DNA of 40,086 nt from Magnetospirillum sp. SS-4 (GCF_902729425.1 NZ_LR746532.1:58270-98355), one strand, 5' to 3'. Positions 17,437 through 26,119 are shown, counted from the stretch's first letter. Notes: generated by a model not told the origin, from the sequence alone. Numbers and translations: made by a program.

Positions 17437-17622
17437 CTAATGGAAGTAGATGAAGTTGAAAGGGTCGGACTCCTCGGCCTCGGGCATTTCCAGGGATTTG
17501 GGGTCGGCGGCGGCCAGTTGGAGGACTTGACGCAGCCAGTCGGGAAGATCGGGCTCGTCCGCCGCTCTTCGCAGGCAGTCAGAGGCCCGCCTGCGGGCGT
17601 CATCCTTGTCGTCATCGGTCAT
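17437..17622 (-). CDS. Small acidic protein of unknown function (61 residues)
   Basis: Not recognised. It is acidic, with a DDDKDD start and an EAEESDPF stretch near the end, a central PDWLRQVLQLAAADP helix, and the tail FNFIYFH. No signal peptide, membrane helix or Cys pair is visible. It is supported as a gene because its ATG overlaps the carbamoyltransferase stop (ATGA) and the SGNH gene follows 12 bases later, so it is translated within the operon. A role as an adaptor between the two enzymes is possible but unproven. Confidence 0.65.
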   Translation of the reverse strand: MTDDDKDDARRRASDCLRRAADEPDLPDWLRQVLQLAAADPKSLEMPEAEESDPFNFIYFH

Positions 17623-19307
17623 CGCATCACCAGGAAGCTGCCAATGGCCAGATAGTCGATGTCAGAATTACGGAAACAGCGGATCGCGTCGGCGGGCGAG
17701 CAGACGATGGGCTCGCCCTTGACGTTGAACGAGGTGTTGAGCACCACCGGCACTCCGGAGATTTTGCCGATTTCCACAATCAAACGGTGGAACAGGGGAT
17801 ACCGCTCCGCGGAGACTGTCTGGACGCGGGCGGTGTTGTCCACATGGGTGGTGGCGGGAATGACGGTACGCTTGTCCGGATGGACCTGGGGGGCGAACTG
17901 CATGAAGGGACTGTCGCCGTTCAGGGCGAAATACTCCGTTGCCCGCTCCTCCAAAACCGCTGGTGCAAAGGGCCGGAATTCCTCGCGGAACTTGACCCGC
18001 GCATTGACGGTTTCCTTCATGGCGGCGTTGCGCGGATTGGCCAGGATGCTTCGATTGCCCAGGGCGCGGGGGCCGAATTCCATGCGTCCTTGGAACCAGC
18101 CGATGATGAAGTCGTGAGCGATCAGTTCGGCGACGCGACGGCACAGGCTGTCCGGATCGTCGAAACACTCGTAGTCCTGATTCATGCTGTCCAGGGCCGC
18201 CTGGATCTCGGTATCGTCATAGGCGGGGCCAAAGCAGGTTTCGGGCGGGGCGATAAGGCGCGGCGCCCCAGACAGGTGATAATAGCCGTAAAGTGCAGCC
18301 CCCAGTGAACCGCCGCTATCTCCGGCAGCGGGCTGGATGAAGATCTGCTCGAACAATCCGCTGTCACGAATGGCGGTATTGGCCACCACGTTATGGGCAA
18401 CGCCACCAGCCAAGCACAGATTGGAAGCTCCGGTCGCCTCCTTTGCGGCGCGGGCCAGATTGACCATGGCACGCTCCACCACCGCCTGCAGCGAGGCGGC
18501 CACATCCATGTGTTTCTGGGTACTCGGGGCGCCAGGATGTTGGGGCTCCATGCCGAACAGATTCGGCAAGGCATCGCTGAACATACGGTCGCGGCTGGAG
18601 GTATAGCAGAAGAAGTCCTGATCCAGTCGGAAGCTGCCATCATCGTGCAGGGTCAGCAGGTGGTTGAACAGGTCTTGGTATTTGGGCTGGCCATAGGATG
18701 CCAACCCCATCAGCTTGTACTCGCCTTCGTTGACCTCGAAGCCCAGATAGGCGGTCATGGCGGAATAGAGCAGACCCAGCGAATGGGGATAGCGGATTTC
18801 GCGCAGCTTGGAGATGGATGTTCCCGAACCGGAATACAGCGCCGTGGTCGCCCATTCACCGACGCCGTCCACGGTGAGGATGGCGGCTTCCTGGAAGGGC
18901 GAGGGATAGAAAGCGGAGGCCGCATGGGACAGATGATGTTCCAGGTAGAGAATGCCCCGGTCGTAGCCAGTCGCTTCCTTCACGGCCCGGTCCAGGCAAC
19001 CGCTTTCCTCCATGACATGGCGCAGATTCCAGGCTGCCATTTCGTGGGCTTTGTCGCCGTAATTCTTGGCGGTGATCAGCGCGCGTTCTAGCTTTGTCAG
19101 CGGCTTCTCATAGAAGGCGACGCCGTTCAAATCCTTGCTGGTCAGGCCGCCCTGGCGCAGGCACCACTCCAAGGCCCGGCTGGGGAAACCGCTGTCATGC
19201 TTCTTGCGGCTGAACCTCTCCTCGTCGGCGGCGGCGACCACCACCCCGTCCTTCACGAGACAGGCCGATGAGTCGTGGTAGTAGCAGGAGATCCCGAGGA
19301 TATTCAT
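17619..19307 (-). CDS. Carbamoyltransferase, NodU/CmcH/HypF-like family
   Basis: A 562-residue cytosolic enzyme that moves a carbamoyl group from carbamoyl phosphate, through an adenylated intermediate, to a hydroxyl of an acceptor. N-terminal Kae1-like domain: GISCYYHDSSACLV, DEERFSRKKHDSGFP, and the metal-binding EHHLSHAASAFYPSPF block. C-terminal domain: GWFQGRMEFGPRALGNRSILANPR and FNVKGEPIVCSP, both conserved in NodU, CmcH and saxitoxin SxtI. Length is normal. The ATG at 19307 is chosen because it begins the conserved MNILGIS strand and overlaps the upstream stop (ATGA). The acceptor is unknown; a surface sugar or a small secondary metabolite are both possible. DNA is visibly less GC-rich than the Tad region. 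Confidence 0.9.
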   Translation of the reverse strand: MNILGISCYYHDSSACLVKDGVVVAAADEERFSRKKHDSGFPSRALEWCLRQGGLTSKDLNGVAFYEKPLTKLERALITAKNYGDKAHEMAAWNLRHVMEESGCLDRAVKEATGYDRGILYLEHHLSHAASAFYPSPFQEAAILTVDGVGEWATTALYSGSGTSISKLREIRYPHSLGLLYSAMTAYLGFEVNEGEYKLMGLASYGQPKYQDLFNHLLTLHDDGSFRLDQDFFCYTSSRDRMFSDALPNLFGMEPQHPGAPSTQKHMDVAASLQAVVERAMVNLARAAKEATGASNLCLAGGVAHNVVANTAIRDSGLFEQIFIQPAAGDSGGSLGAALYGYYHLSGAPRLIAPPETCFGPAYDDTEIQAALDSMNQDYECFDDPDSLCRRVAELIAHDFIIGWFQGRMEFGPRALGNRSILANPRNAAMKETVNARVKFREEFRPFAPAVLEERATEYFALNGDSPFMQFAPQVHPDKRTVIPATTHVDNTARVQTVSAERYPLFHRLIVEIGKISGVPVVLNTSFNVKGEPIVCSPADAIRCFRNSDIDYLAIGSFLVMR

Positions 19308-19558
19308 TCCGATGCCTGATACAGTTTGGTCAGGTCCGGGGACTGACGCGAGCAATCGACCCAGGTGGAGTGGGCGGGCGGATCGGTCTGGGTGGGTGCC
19401 AGGGCCAAGATGCGCGACAGCAACTCGTTTAGGCGTTGGTTGAAATTGCCTTCCTCCACATTGCTATCGTGCGGCATCCGCTGTTTTCCCCCATGCATTT
19501 CCGCCAGTCTTGACCGGAAGGATGACATAATCGGGAATCGCCGAGAAGAGGGCGTCAT
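19304..19558 (-). CDS. Small protein of unknown function heading the carbamoyltransferase operon
   Basis: Not recognised. The longest reading gives 84 residues. ATG codons at 19558, 19528, 19498 and 19477 are all possible; the one at 19477 has GGGGGA about 9 bases upstream and would give a 57-residue protein. The likely conserved part is the helix FNQRLNELLSRILALAP followed by a Ser/Pro-rich tail ending LTKLYQASE. No membrane segment is present. The stop overlaps the carbamoyltransferase start (ATGA). The first possible start is only 16 bases from the last CRISPR repeat. Confidence 0.5.
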   Translation of the reverse strand: MTPSSRRFPIMSSFRSRLAEMHGGKQRMPHDSNVEEGNFNQRLNELLSRILALAPTQTDPPAHSTWVDCSRQSPDLTKLYQASE

Positions 19559-19574
19559 CGTCGCACGACCGTCA

Positions 19575-22500
19575 GTTTCAATCCACGCCCCCGCGTGGGG
19601 GGCGACTCACCAAGGAAACGCCCGGCTTCGACCTGATGATGGTTTCAATCCACGCCCCCGCGTGGGGGGCGACGGCTGCTCGGGATCATCGCCGGGAAAA
19701 GTGTACTCGTTTCAATCCACGCCCCCGCGTGGGGGGCGACCGGAACAGGCGGGACAGCCATGCCGGCAGGCGGAGGTTTCAATCCACGCCCCCGCGTGGG
19801 GGGCGACAGATGCGCGCCGCCCACAGCGTGCGCGCCGCCTGGTTTCAATCCACGCCCCCGCGTGGGGGGCGACTGGCGCGGTCCCAGACCTCGTAGACCG
19901 TCGCCTTTTTGTTTCAATCCACGCCCCCGCGTGGGGGGCGACAGCAGGCCTACGCAGGCATAGACTGACGCCCCGAGGTTTCAATCCACGCCCCCGCGTG
20001 GGGGGCGACTTCCGCGTTGGTGGCGGCCGTGATGGTCGAGACCGGTTTCAATCCACGCCCCCGCGTGGGGGGCGACAAGGTCGGGGCCAAGGGTGGGTCC
20101 GGTTGCTCAGGGTTTCAATCCACGCCCCCGCGTGGGGGGCGACCCGAAGGCATGTCCATGATGATGGTGGACCGCAGGGTTTCAATCCACGCCCCCGCGT
20201 GGGGGGCGACGGGATAGCGATCTCCCACACCCTGCGGACGATCCAAGTTTCAATCCACGCCCCCGCGTGGGGGGCGACGCCGCCACTTCATCGGCGGCCA
20301 CCTCGATGGCAAGGTTTCAATCCACGCCCCCGCGTGGGGGGCGACAGCTGGGCGGAAGCCCTCTTGATCGCGTCTTTTGAAGTTTCAATCCACGCCCCCG
20401 CGTGGGGGGCGACACCTTCACGTCGCCGGGTGCCGCGTAGGACACGCAGTTTCAATCCACGCCCCCGCGTGGGGGGCGACACCGGACCGGCGTCCTCGCT
20501 GACAACGTGTCCGAGTTTCAATCCACGCCCCCGCGTGGGGGGCGACCTGGGCTGGCGGCCTCAATCGCCGCCACCAGCTTGTTTCAATCCACGCCCCCGC
20601 GTGGGGGGCGACTTACGTGGCCATCGAGACCCTGGCCCGTTTCCAGTTTCAATCCACGCCCCCGCGTGGGGGGCGACTCGTCGTACTCACGCATCACGCC
20701 ATCGGTATCGATGTTTCAATCCACGCCCCCGCGTGGGGGGCGACTTCCACTGGCGATAGGCCCCATCGGTGTTCCAGTAGTTTCAATCCACGCCCCCGCG
20801 TGGGGGGCGACGCTGGCACACCAACCTCGCCACGGGTGAGTTTATGGTTTCAATCCACGCCCCCGCGTGGGGGGCGACGGTAATAGGTAATGGGTAACGT
20901 AAGTAGGTAAGGGTTTCAATCCACGCCCCCGCGTGGGGGGCGACGCGGGATGGTGACCATGTTACTTCCCCACCGTCTCGTTTCAATCCACGCCCCCGCG
21001 TGGGGGGCGACGAGCTGGCTGCTATGGTAGTTGGGGGTGGGCAAGAGTTTCAATCCACGCCCCCGCGTGGGGGGCGACTTTCCAACGACACCTTGCCACT
21101 GTCCAGCACGGTCGGTTTCAATCCACGCCCCCGCGTGGGGGGCGACGGCGGACAACAAGACAAACGTCGAGGTGACGACCGGTTTCAATCCACGCCCCCG
21201 CGTGGGGGGCGACTCGGCGGGGTTCGGGCCACGGGCGGCGCGGCCGCTGTTTCAATCCACGCCCCCGCGTGGGGGGCGACGAAGGTTAGCTTTCCTTCCA
21301 GAGGCAGCCTGAGGTTTCAATCCACGCCCCCGCGTGGGGGGCGACGATTCGACCGAGCGCGTCCGGGCTCATCGCGCCAGGTTTCAATCCACGCCCCCGC
21401 GTGGGGGGCGACGGCTGTCAACCGCCTGACCTCCCCCACGCTGTTCTGTTTCAATCCACGCCCCCGCGTGGGGGGCGACCGACGGCGACGCTTGAGGATA
21501 GCAAATCTCGGCTGGTTTCAATCCACGCCCCCGCGTGGGGGGCGACAACGCGCGTTCGCCCGTGTCCCAGGTCTTGCCCATGTTTCAATCCACGCCCCCG
21601 CGTGGGGGGCGACGTGCCGGAATGTGTTTACCGCAATGGGCTGTGCCCGGTTTCAATCCACGCCCCCGCGTGGGGGGCGACGGCCGTTACGGCCACCACT
21701 CTGCCGAAGACCCTGTTTCAATCCACGCCCCCGCGTGGGGGGCGACACCAGCTTAGCTCGCACCGGGTTGGTGGTGAGGTTGTTTCAATCCACGCCCCCG
21801 CGTGGGGGGCGACGACCGCGACCGCTGACCAGCTTTTCACCTGGGCAGTTTCAATCCACGCCCCCGCGTGGGGGGCGACCACTCCTTGATGTTAAGATCA
21901 TCCGGTATGCACGGGTTTCAATCCACGCCCCCGCGTGGGGGGCGACCGCATCGCCTGCGCCATCGAGGACGCAGGATTTGTTTCAATCCACGCCCCCGCG
22001 TGGGGGGCGACGCCGCCCGGCATGTGGCGATCAAGCCACTTCGCCAGGTTTCAATCCACGCCCCCGCGTGGGGGGCGACGCGCCAGCATCGCCAATGGCG
22101 GTCATCAGCGCGTCGTTTCAATCCACGCCCCCGCGTGGGGGGCGACTCTCGCCGTCATCCCCGATCACCGCCTTCTTTCCGGTTTCAATCCACGCCCCCG
22201 CGTGGGGGGCGACGGGTCATCGTCGGGGCTCCCAGGTCATCAGCCAGGTTTCAATCCACGCCCCCGCGTGGGGGGCGACTAGCGTCAAGCGCATCGTGGA
22301 GGGTGAGTGATGACAGTTTCAATCCACGCCCCCGCGTGGGGGGCGACCCGGCCGACAAGCTGCACGACCTGATGGGCGTTCTGTTTCAATCCACGCCCCC
22401 GCGTGGGGGGCGACGATTTGTCTGGGAAACTCCCCCCTATCTCGGTCGAGTTTCAATCCACGCCCCCGCGTGGGGGGCGACGCTCCGCCATGGCGAGAGC

Positions 22501-23080
22501 GTCTGACGCGGAACGGTTTCAATCCACGCCCCCGCGTGGGGGGCGACGCGGCGGTATGCGAGAACCTGCCAACATCCCGAAGGTTTCAATCCACGCCCCC
22601 GCGTGGGGGGCGACCACATGTCGAAATAGGGGCAGCGCCTGTTCCACACCGTTTCAATCCACGCCCCCGCGTGGGGGGCGACGCATACCGTTTCCGGTGA
22701 GTGCGTACACCCAGCAGTTTCAATCCACGCCCCCGCGTGGGGGGCGACGATGCCCTTGGACAACAGATAGCCGTCCGCACCCTGTTTCAATCCACGCCCC
22801 CGCGTGGGGGGCGACAAGGGCGGTGAATTTGGGCCGCTGGATATAACCGTTTCAATCCACGCCCCCGCGTGGGGGGCGACATATCAACACTGTTCTTGAG
22901 GATGCATTTACAATCAGTTTCAATCCACGCCCCCGCGTGGGGGGCGACGCGCCTGACCTCTACAACCGCATCGGCATGAAAGGGTTTCAATCCACGCCCC
23001 CGCGTGGGGGGCGACGGCGAAGGATCAACTCCTCGAACTGCTGGATCGGTTTCAATCCACGCCCCCGCGTGGGGGGCGAC
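19575..23080 (-). CRISPR. Type I-C CRISPR array: 53 repeats, 52 spacers
   Basis: The 32-base repeat starts GTCGCCCCCCACGCGG and ends GGGCGTGGATTGAAAC on the minus strand, which is the transcribed strand: the ATTGAAAC end gives the 3' part of the repeat and hence the crRNA 5' handle, as in other I-C systems. The repeat folds into a 7-bp stem CGCCCCC/GGGGGCG with loop CACGC, the substrate for Cas5c. I counted 53 repeat starts from 19575 to 23049. Spacers are 33-37 bases, mostly 35, and no two are alike. All repeats read identical by eye, including the one furthest from the leader. Newest spacers are expected at the right end next to the leader. Several spacers read as plausible protein-coding sequence with host-like GC. 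Confidence 0.98.
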
Positions 23081-23264
23081 TCCTTTCTTATAACAGCTTG
23101 GTGGTTAAGGCGGAAACGTGCTGATTCCGCCGACATGGTGTCGGCCCGACACAAGTTACCGATCGGCTCGGAGCCTGGGACGCGGATATGTTTCATATCA
23201 AGAGGATAGGCCTGCCGCGAACCTGTCCGGAAATATGTGGTTGCCCAGGGTTCGCGGTCAGGGA
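23081..23264 (-). promoter_or_regulatory. CRISPR leader with nested dyads
   Basis: This 184-bp stretch lies between cas2 and the leader-proximal repeat and should hold the pre-crRNA promoter and the spacer integration signals. It contains several dyads: GGCGGAA/TTCCGCC (23109-23131), GCCGACA/TGTCGGC (23129-23145), GTGTCGG/CCGACAC (23138-23152), GATATG/CATATC (23185-23199) and CCGCGAACC/GGTTCGCGG (23215-23257). The second and third overlap and cannot form together. A minus-strand TATAAG (23092-23087) resembles a -10 box but has only a weak -35 partner, so the start point is uncertain. The last dyad lies just after the cas2 stop and may reduce readthrough from the cas operon. Confidence 0.75.
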
Positions 23265-23555
23265 TCAGAAGATCAGCGGGCCGTCGAGGTCGAGGGGGGC
23301 TTTGGCGCCCACATGCTCGATGCGGCGCTGACCATCGGCGCCCAGGTTGTAGAAGCGTAGCGAATCGGTGGTTTGGTCGACGAGGGCCAGCAGCCGTCCC
23401 TTCAGTTCCACCCAGCGGGCCGGGCTGACCTCGCATTCGAAGACCGAGAACTGCACGCGCTGGCCGTAATCCTGACAGGCCTTGGCGATCTTGCGCAGGC
23501 GGCGGCGTCCGGCGGGGCTTTCGGTGTTGACGTCATAGCTGACCACCACCAGCAC
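23265..23555 (-). CDS. cas2: CRISPR adaptation protein Cas2
   Basis: A 96-residue ferredoxin-fold protein. It starts MLVVVSYDV with the conserved Asp8 at the end of the first strand, has the RRRLRKIAKACQDYGQRVQFSVFEC block typical of Cas2, and a final strand pair near LRFYNLG. It dimerises between two Cas1 dimers to form the spacer integrase. It begins 6 bases after the cas1 stop and is the last gene of the operon, directly before the leader. Confidence 0.97.
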   Translation of the reverse strand: MLVVVSYDVNTESPAGRRRLRKIAKACQDYGQRVQFSVFECEVSPARWVELKGRLLALVDQTTDSLRFYNLGADGQRRIEHVGAKAPLDLDGPLIF

Positions 23556-23561
23556 GGCGGT

Positions 23562-24593
23562 TTATCCCCAGACCAGGGCGGGGTAGAAATCGATATCACC
23601 CCGGATGTGTCGGGCCAGCAGCAACGCCTGGAGATGGGGCAGCAAGCCGATGGCGACGGTTTCGCCCAGGAAGGGATGGGTCATGGTCTCCCGCTTGCGC
23701 TTCTGCCAGGCGGTGATCACCTCCTTGCGGGTGTCGTCGTCCATGACCACGCCGCCGCCGTCCAGGGTCTTGAAGCCGGGCGGAGACACCTGCCGACGGT
23801 TGAGCAGCGACAACACCAGCCGGTCGGCCAGCGGCGGGCGGAATTCCTCCATCAGGTCGAAGGCGAGGCTGGTCCGTCCCGGCCGGTCGCGATGCAGGAA
23901 CCCGACATAGGGGTCGAGCCCGACGCCTTCCAGGGCGGCGCGCGCGTCATGGGCCAGCAGGGTATAGACGAAGGACAGCAGGCAGTTGGCGGCATCCAGC
24001 GGCGGCCGGCGGTTGCGCCCGGCAAAGCGGAACGCGGCATCGTCGTTGTTGATCAGGTGGTCGAAGACGCCCCAATAGCTGGCGCCGGCGTCGCCCTCGA
24101 CGCCCCGCAGGCCGTCCAGTCCGCGTTCGCGGTCGAGCCGGGTCAGGGCGGCGCCCTGGGCCTCGGCCGCCATCGACAGGGCGGCGGCTGATTCCGCCCG
24201 GCCGGTCTCGCGGGCGGCGCGGCGCAGCACGGTCCGGGCATTGCCCAGCTTGGCCTTGAGGATACAACGGGCGATGGCGGCCGAGCGGGCGGCATCGTCG
24301 GCCCAGCGGTATTGCTGGCGGCGCAGCAGGACGTTGCCCCGGGTCTGGCCGTGGACCGAGGCCAGGAAGCGGCCGTTCTCGGTCAGATAGCTGACCGCCA
24401 CTCCGTTTTCGGCGCAGTGGGCCATCAGTTGCGGACTCATGGAGACGCGGCCGAGGCAGACCAGCCCCTGGACGCCCTGGACCGGAATCTTGCGGGCGGG
24501 CTGACCATCGACGCGCACCACCACGCATTCCCCTTCCTTGTGCACCCATGCGTCGTTGGTGGTGACGTAGAGGACGTTGAGCAGTTCCTTCAT
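23562..24593 (-). CDS. cas1: CRISPR integrase Cas1 (type I-C)
   Basis: A 343-residue metal-dependent integrase that inserts new spacers at the leader end. An N-terminal beta domain (residues 1-80: NVLYVTTNDAWVHKEGE, PVQGVQGLVCLGRVSMS) is followed by the helical catalytic domain with Glu166 (GVEGDAGASYW), His234 (YVGFLHRDRPGR) and the acidic FDLMEEFRP block (from Phe245) that supplies the last metal ligands. All are intact. The ATG at 24593 overlaps the cas4 stop by 4 bases. Length and motifs are those of I-C Cas1. Confidence 0.97.
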   Translation of the reverse strand: MKELLNVLYVTTNDAWVHKEGECVVVRVDGQPARKIPVQGVQGLVCLGRVSMSPQLMAHCAENGVAVSYLTENGRFLASVHGQTRGNVLLRRQQYRWADDAARSAAIARCILKAKLGNARTVLRRAARETGRAESAAALSMAAEAQGAALTRLDRERGLDGLRGVEGDAGASYWGVFDHLINNDDAAFRFAGRNRRPPLDAANCLLSFVYTLLAHDARAALEGVGLDPYVGFLHRDRPGRTSLAFDLMEEFRPPLADRLVLSLLNRRQVSPPGFKTLDGGGVVMDDDTRKEVITAWQKRKRETMTHPFLGETVAIGLLPHLQALLLARHIRGDIDFYPALVWG

Positions 24594-25216
24594 GGCCGCT
24601 CCCTGAAATACTGCTCCTGGGAGGGATGGCGGCGAGACAGCGTCTCGGGCAGGCACGTCGGGGCCAGCGAGCAGCCCTTGCAGGCCGAGCACTCCACCGG
24701 CGGCGGGGTGCGGCCCGAGGCCAGCATGGCGCCTACCGAGCGGGCGGCGGCCTCGGTGCGGCGGCGCAGTCCGTCGTCGAAGGCCACCGGCACCCGGCGG
24801 CGGCTGGCATAGTAGAACAGCGCGCCTTCCGGCACGGCGACGCCCAGCATTTCCTCCAGACAGAGCCCTTGGGCGCACAGCTGCACCCGGTCGCGGTCGT
24901 CCGCCTTCTCGCGGCCGCGCTTGTGCTCCACCGGATAGGGAATCTCGCCGCCATCGGGGGCGGCGTGAAACTCTACCAGATCGGCCTTGCCCACCAGCCC
25001 GAGCCGGGTTGAGCGTAACGGCAGCGCCCAGGCCTTGCGCATCGTTCCCCGGGTTTCGGCGCCGCCGTGATCGACGCGGGCATGCAGCAGATTGCCCTCC
25101 GCCGTGGCCTGATTGTCGATCCAGACCTGTTCCAGATGGATCAGCGCGCACTGGCGGGGACAGGCCAGCCAGTGCTGCAGCGCCGACAGAGGGATCAGGT
25201 CGTCGTCGTCTTCCAT
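24590..25216 (-). CDS. cas4: CRISPR-associated RecB-like nuclease Cas4
   Basis: A 208-residue nuclease that trims prespacers and helps choose the PAM and orientation together with Cas1-Cas2. The Fe-S cluster ligands are visible: a Cys near residue 19 in ACPRQC, and C-terminal cysteines in CSACKGCSLAPTC. RecB motifs are GKADLVEF (motif II Asp) and YPVEHKRG (motif III Glu/Lys). The length matches type I-C Cas4 proteins. It starts 5 bases after the cas7 stop and overlaps cas1 by ATGA. It is a separate protein, not fused to Cas1. Confidence 0.95.
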   Translation of the reverse strand: MEDDDDLIPLSALQHWLACPRQCALIHLEQVWIDNQATAEGNLLHARVDHGGAETRGTMRKAWALPLRSTRLGLVGKADLVEFHAAPDGGEIPYPVEHKRGREKADDRDRVQLCAQGLCLEEMLGVAVPEGALFYYASRRRVPVAFDDGLRRRTEAAARSVGAMLASGRTPPPVECSACKGCSLAPTCLPETLSRRHPSQEQYFRERP

Positions 25217-25221
25217 GGGGG

Positions 25222-26094
25222 TCAGAAACCGTCGATTTCCTCTGGCTTCAACCCTGTAAGCTCATCCAGGCGATAGGTGCCGTCGCCATTGACCGAAAGG
25301 GAGTCGTGCACCCTGGCCGAGGAGTATTGCCCGGACTTGCTGTCGTGTTCCCACCAGATCACCTTGATCACTCCGATACTACCCTCGGGCCGGGCGGCTG
25401 AGGCGTCGTTCTCGAACATCCGGGGCAGGATCGTCTTGACGATGGCGGCATCGGCGTCGCTGAAGCCGGTTCGTTCCGCCAGTTGCGGATTCATGCTGCC
25501 CTTGAACACATAGACGCCGCCATCGACGCGGTGTTTCATGCCCATGGTATCCGAGCCGCGTTTGCTGCCGTCTCCCTCGGCCGAGACAGATTTGGTGATC
25601 TGGGTGCTGGTGACGGTCACTGGGTCAATGCTGAAGGCGGGATGAATCGACACCGGACCGCGAATGCCGATGGAGACGGCCTTGGTGTCGCCGTCCTCGC
25701 CGTTGCCATCGTCGCCCGTCTTTTCCTTCTTGCCTTTGTTGCCTTTCTCCGCCTTGAACGGGAACAACTGGCCGAACGCGCGCACGTCGAACCACTCCGC
25801 GCATGCTTTTGTCCTGATGGCTTTCTCATCTCCGGGCGACTTGCCCATCACCGCGTCGTAGCGCGCCTTCAGCGAGGGGTGGTCGTCGATCTTGCGGTCG
25901 TCGGACTGGACATAGATGCCGTGCCCGGCCTCCAGCAGGCGATCACGAATCTTGCGCTTGATGCAGACGTCGGAGACCTCGCCCTTGCCGTCGAAATCGG
26001 TTCGGGGGCGGTTGCCGTTCAGGGGGTCGCCGTTGGGATTGGCGTTCTTGACCCGAAAAATCACAGTGAAGTCGATCTTCTTGGACAGGCTCAT
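25222..26094 (-). CDS. cas7: Type I-C backbone protein Cas7 (Csd2)
   Basis: A 290-residue RAMP-type protein that forms the filament along the crRNA in the I-C Cascade. The N-terminal strand DFTVIFRVKNANPNGDP and the block WFDVRAFGQLFPF, then SIGIRGPVSIHPAFSIDPV, are family signatures; GMKHRVDGGVYVFKGSMNP follows. A low-complexity Lys/Gly/Asp/Glu-rich stretch (about residues 115-138) interrupts the fold between FGQLFPF and the GIRGPV strand, where other Cas7 proteins usually have a short loop. It begins 25 bases after the cas8c stop. Confidence 0.96.
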   Translation of the reverse strand: MSLSKKIDFTVIFRVKNANPNGDPLNGNRPRTDFDGKGEVSDVCIKRKIRDRLLEAGHGIYVQSDDRKIDDHPSLKARYDAVMGKSPGDEKAIRTKACAEWFDVRAFGQLFPFKAEKGNKGKKEKTGDDGNGEDGDTKAVSIGIRGPVSIHPAFSIDPVTVTSTQITKSVSAEGDGSKRGSDTMGMKHRVDGGVYVFKGSMNPQLAERTGFSDADAAIVKTILPRMFENDASAARPEGSIGVIKVIWWEHDSKSGQYSSARVHDSLSVNGDGTYRLDELTGLKPEEIDGF

Positions 26095-26119
26095 GGGGGC
26101 TTGCTCCCGGTCTGATGAA

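Noticed and set aside
15586-19558. A saxitoxin-like biosynthesis cluster
   Set aside because: Only the carbamoyltransferase, small proteins and SGNH hydrolase are present. No polyketide-type sxtA, amidinotransferase or other core gene is seen, so toxin production is not supported.
19607-23048. Self-targeting spacers against genes of this window
   Set aside because: I saw no spacer that clearly matches a gene of the window. This was judged by eye only; a full alignment against the genome would decide it.
19575-23080. Long open frames across the array (for example 19365-20759 plus, 21000-22310 plus and many short minus frames with APHAGAWIET-like peptides)
   Set aside because: They are translations of the CRISPR repeat, whose 32-base length gives the same peptides again and again in every frame. 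Peptides of this type are well-known spurious database entries.
4697-23135. A 16-base match GCTGATTCCGCCGACA shared by 4697-4712 (after cpaA) and 23120-23135 (leader)
   Set aside because: A 16-base match between two points of a 40-kb GC-rich window is close to what chance allows, and the match does not extend.
23081-23264. A tracrRNA or Cas9/type II component
   Set aside because: The repeat has the I-C hairpin, the operon encodes Cas3/Cas5/Cas7/Cas8c, and no Cas9-like gene or anti-repeat is present.
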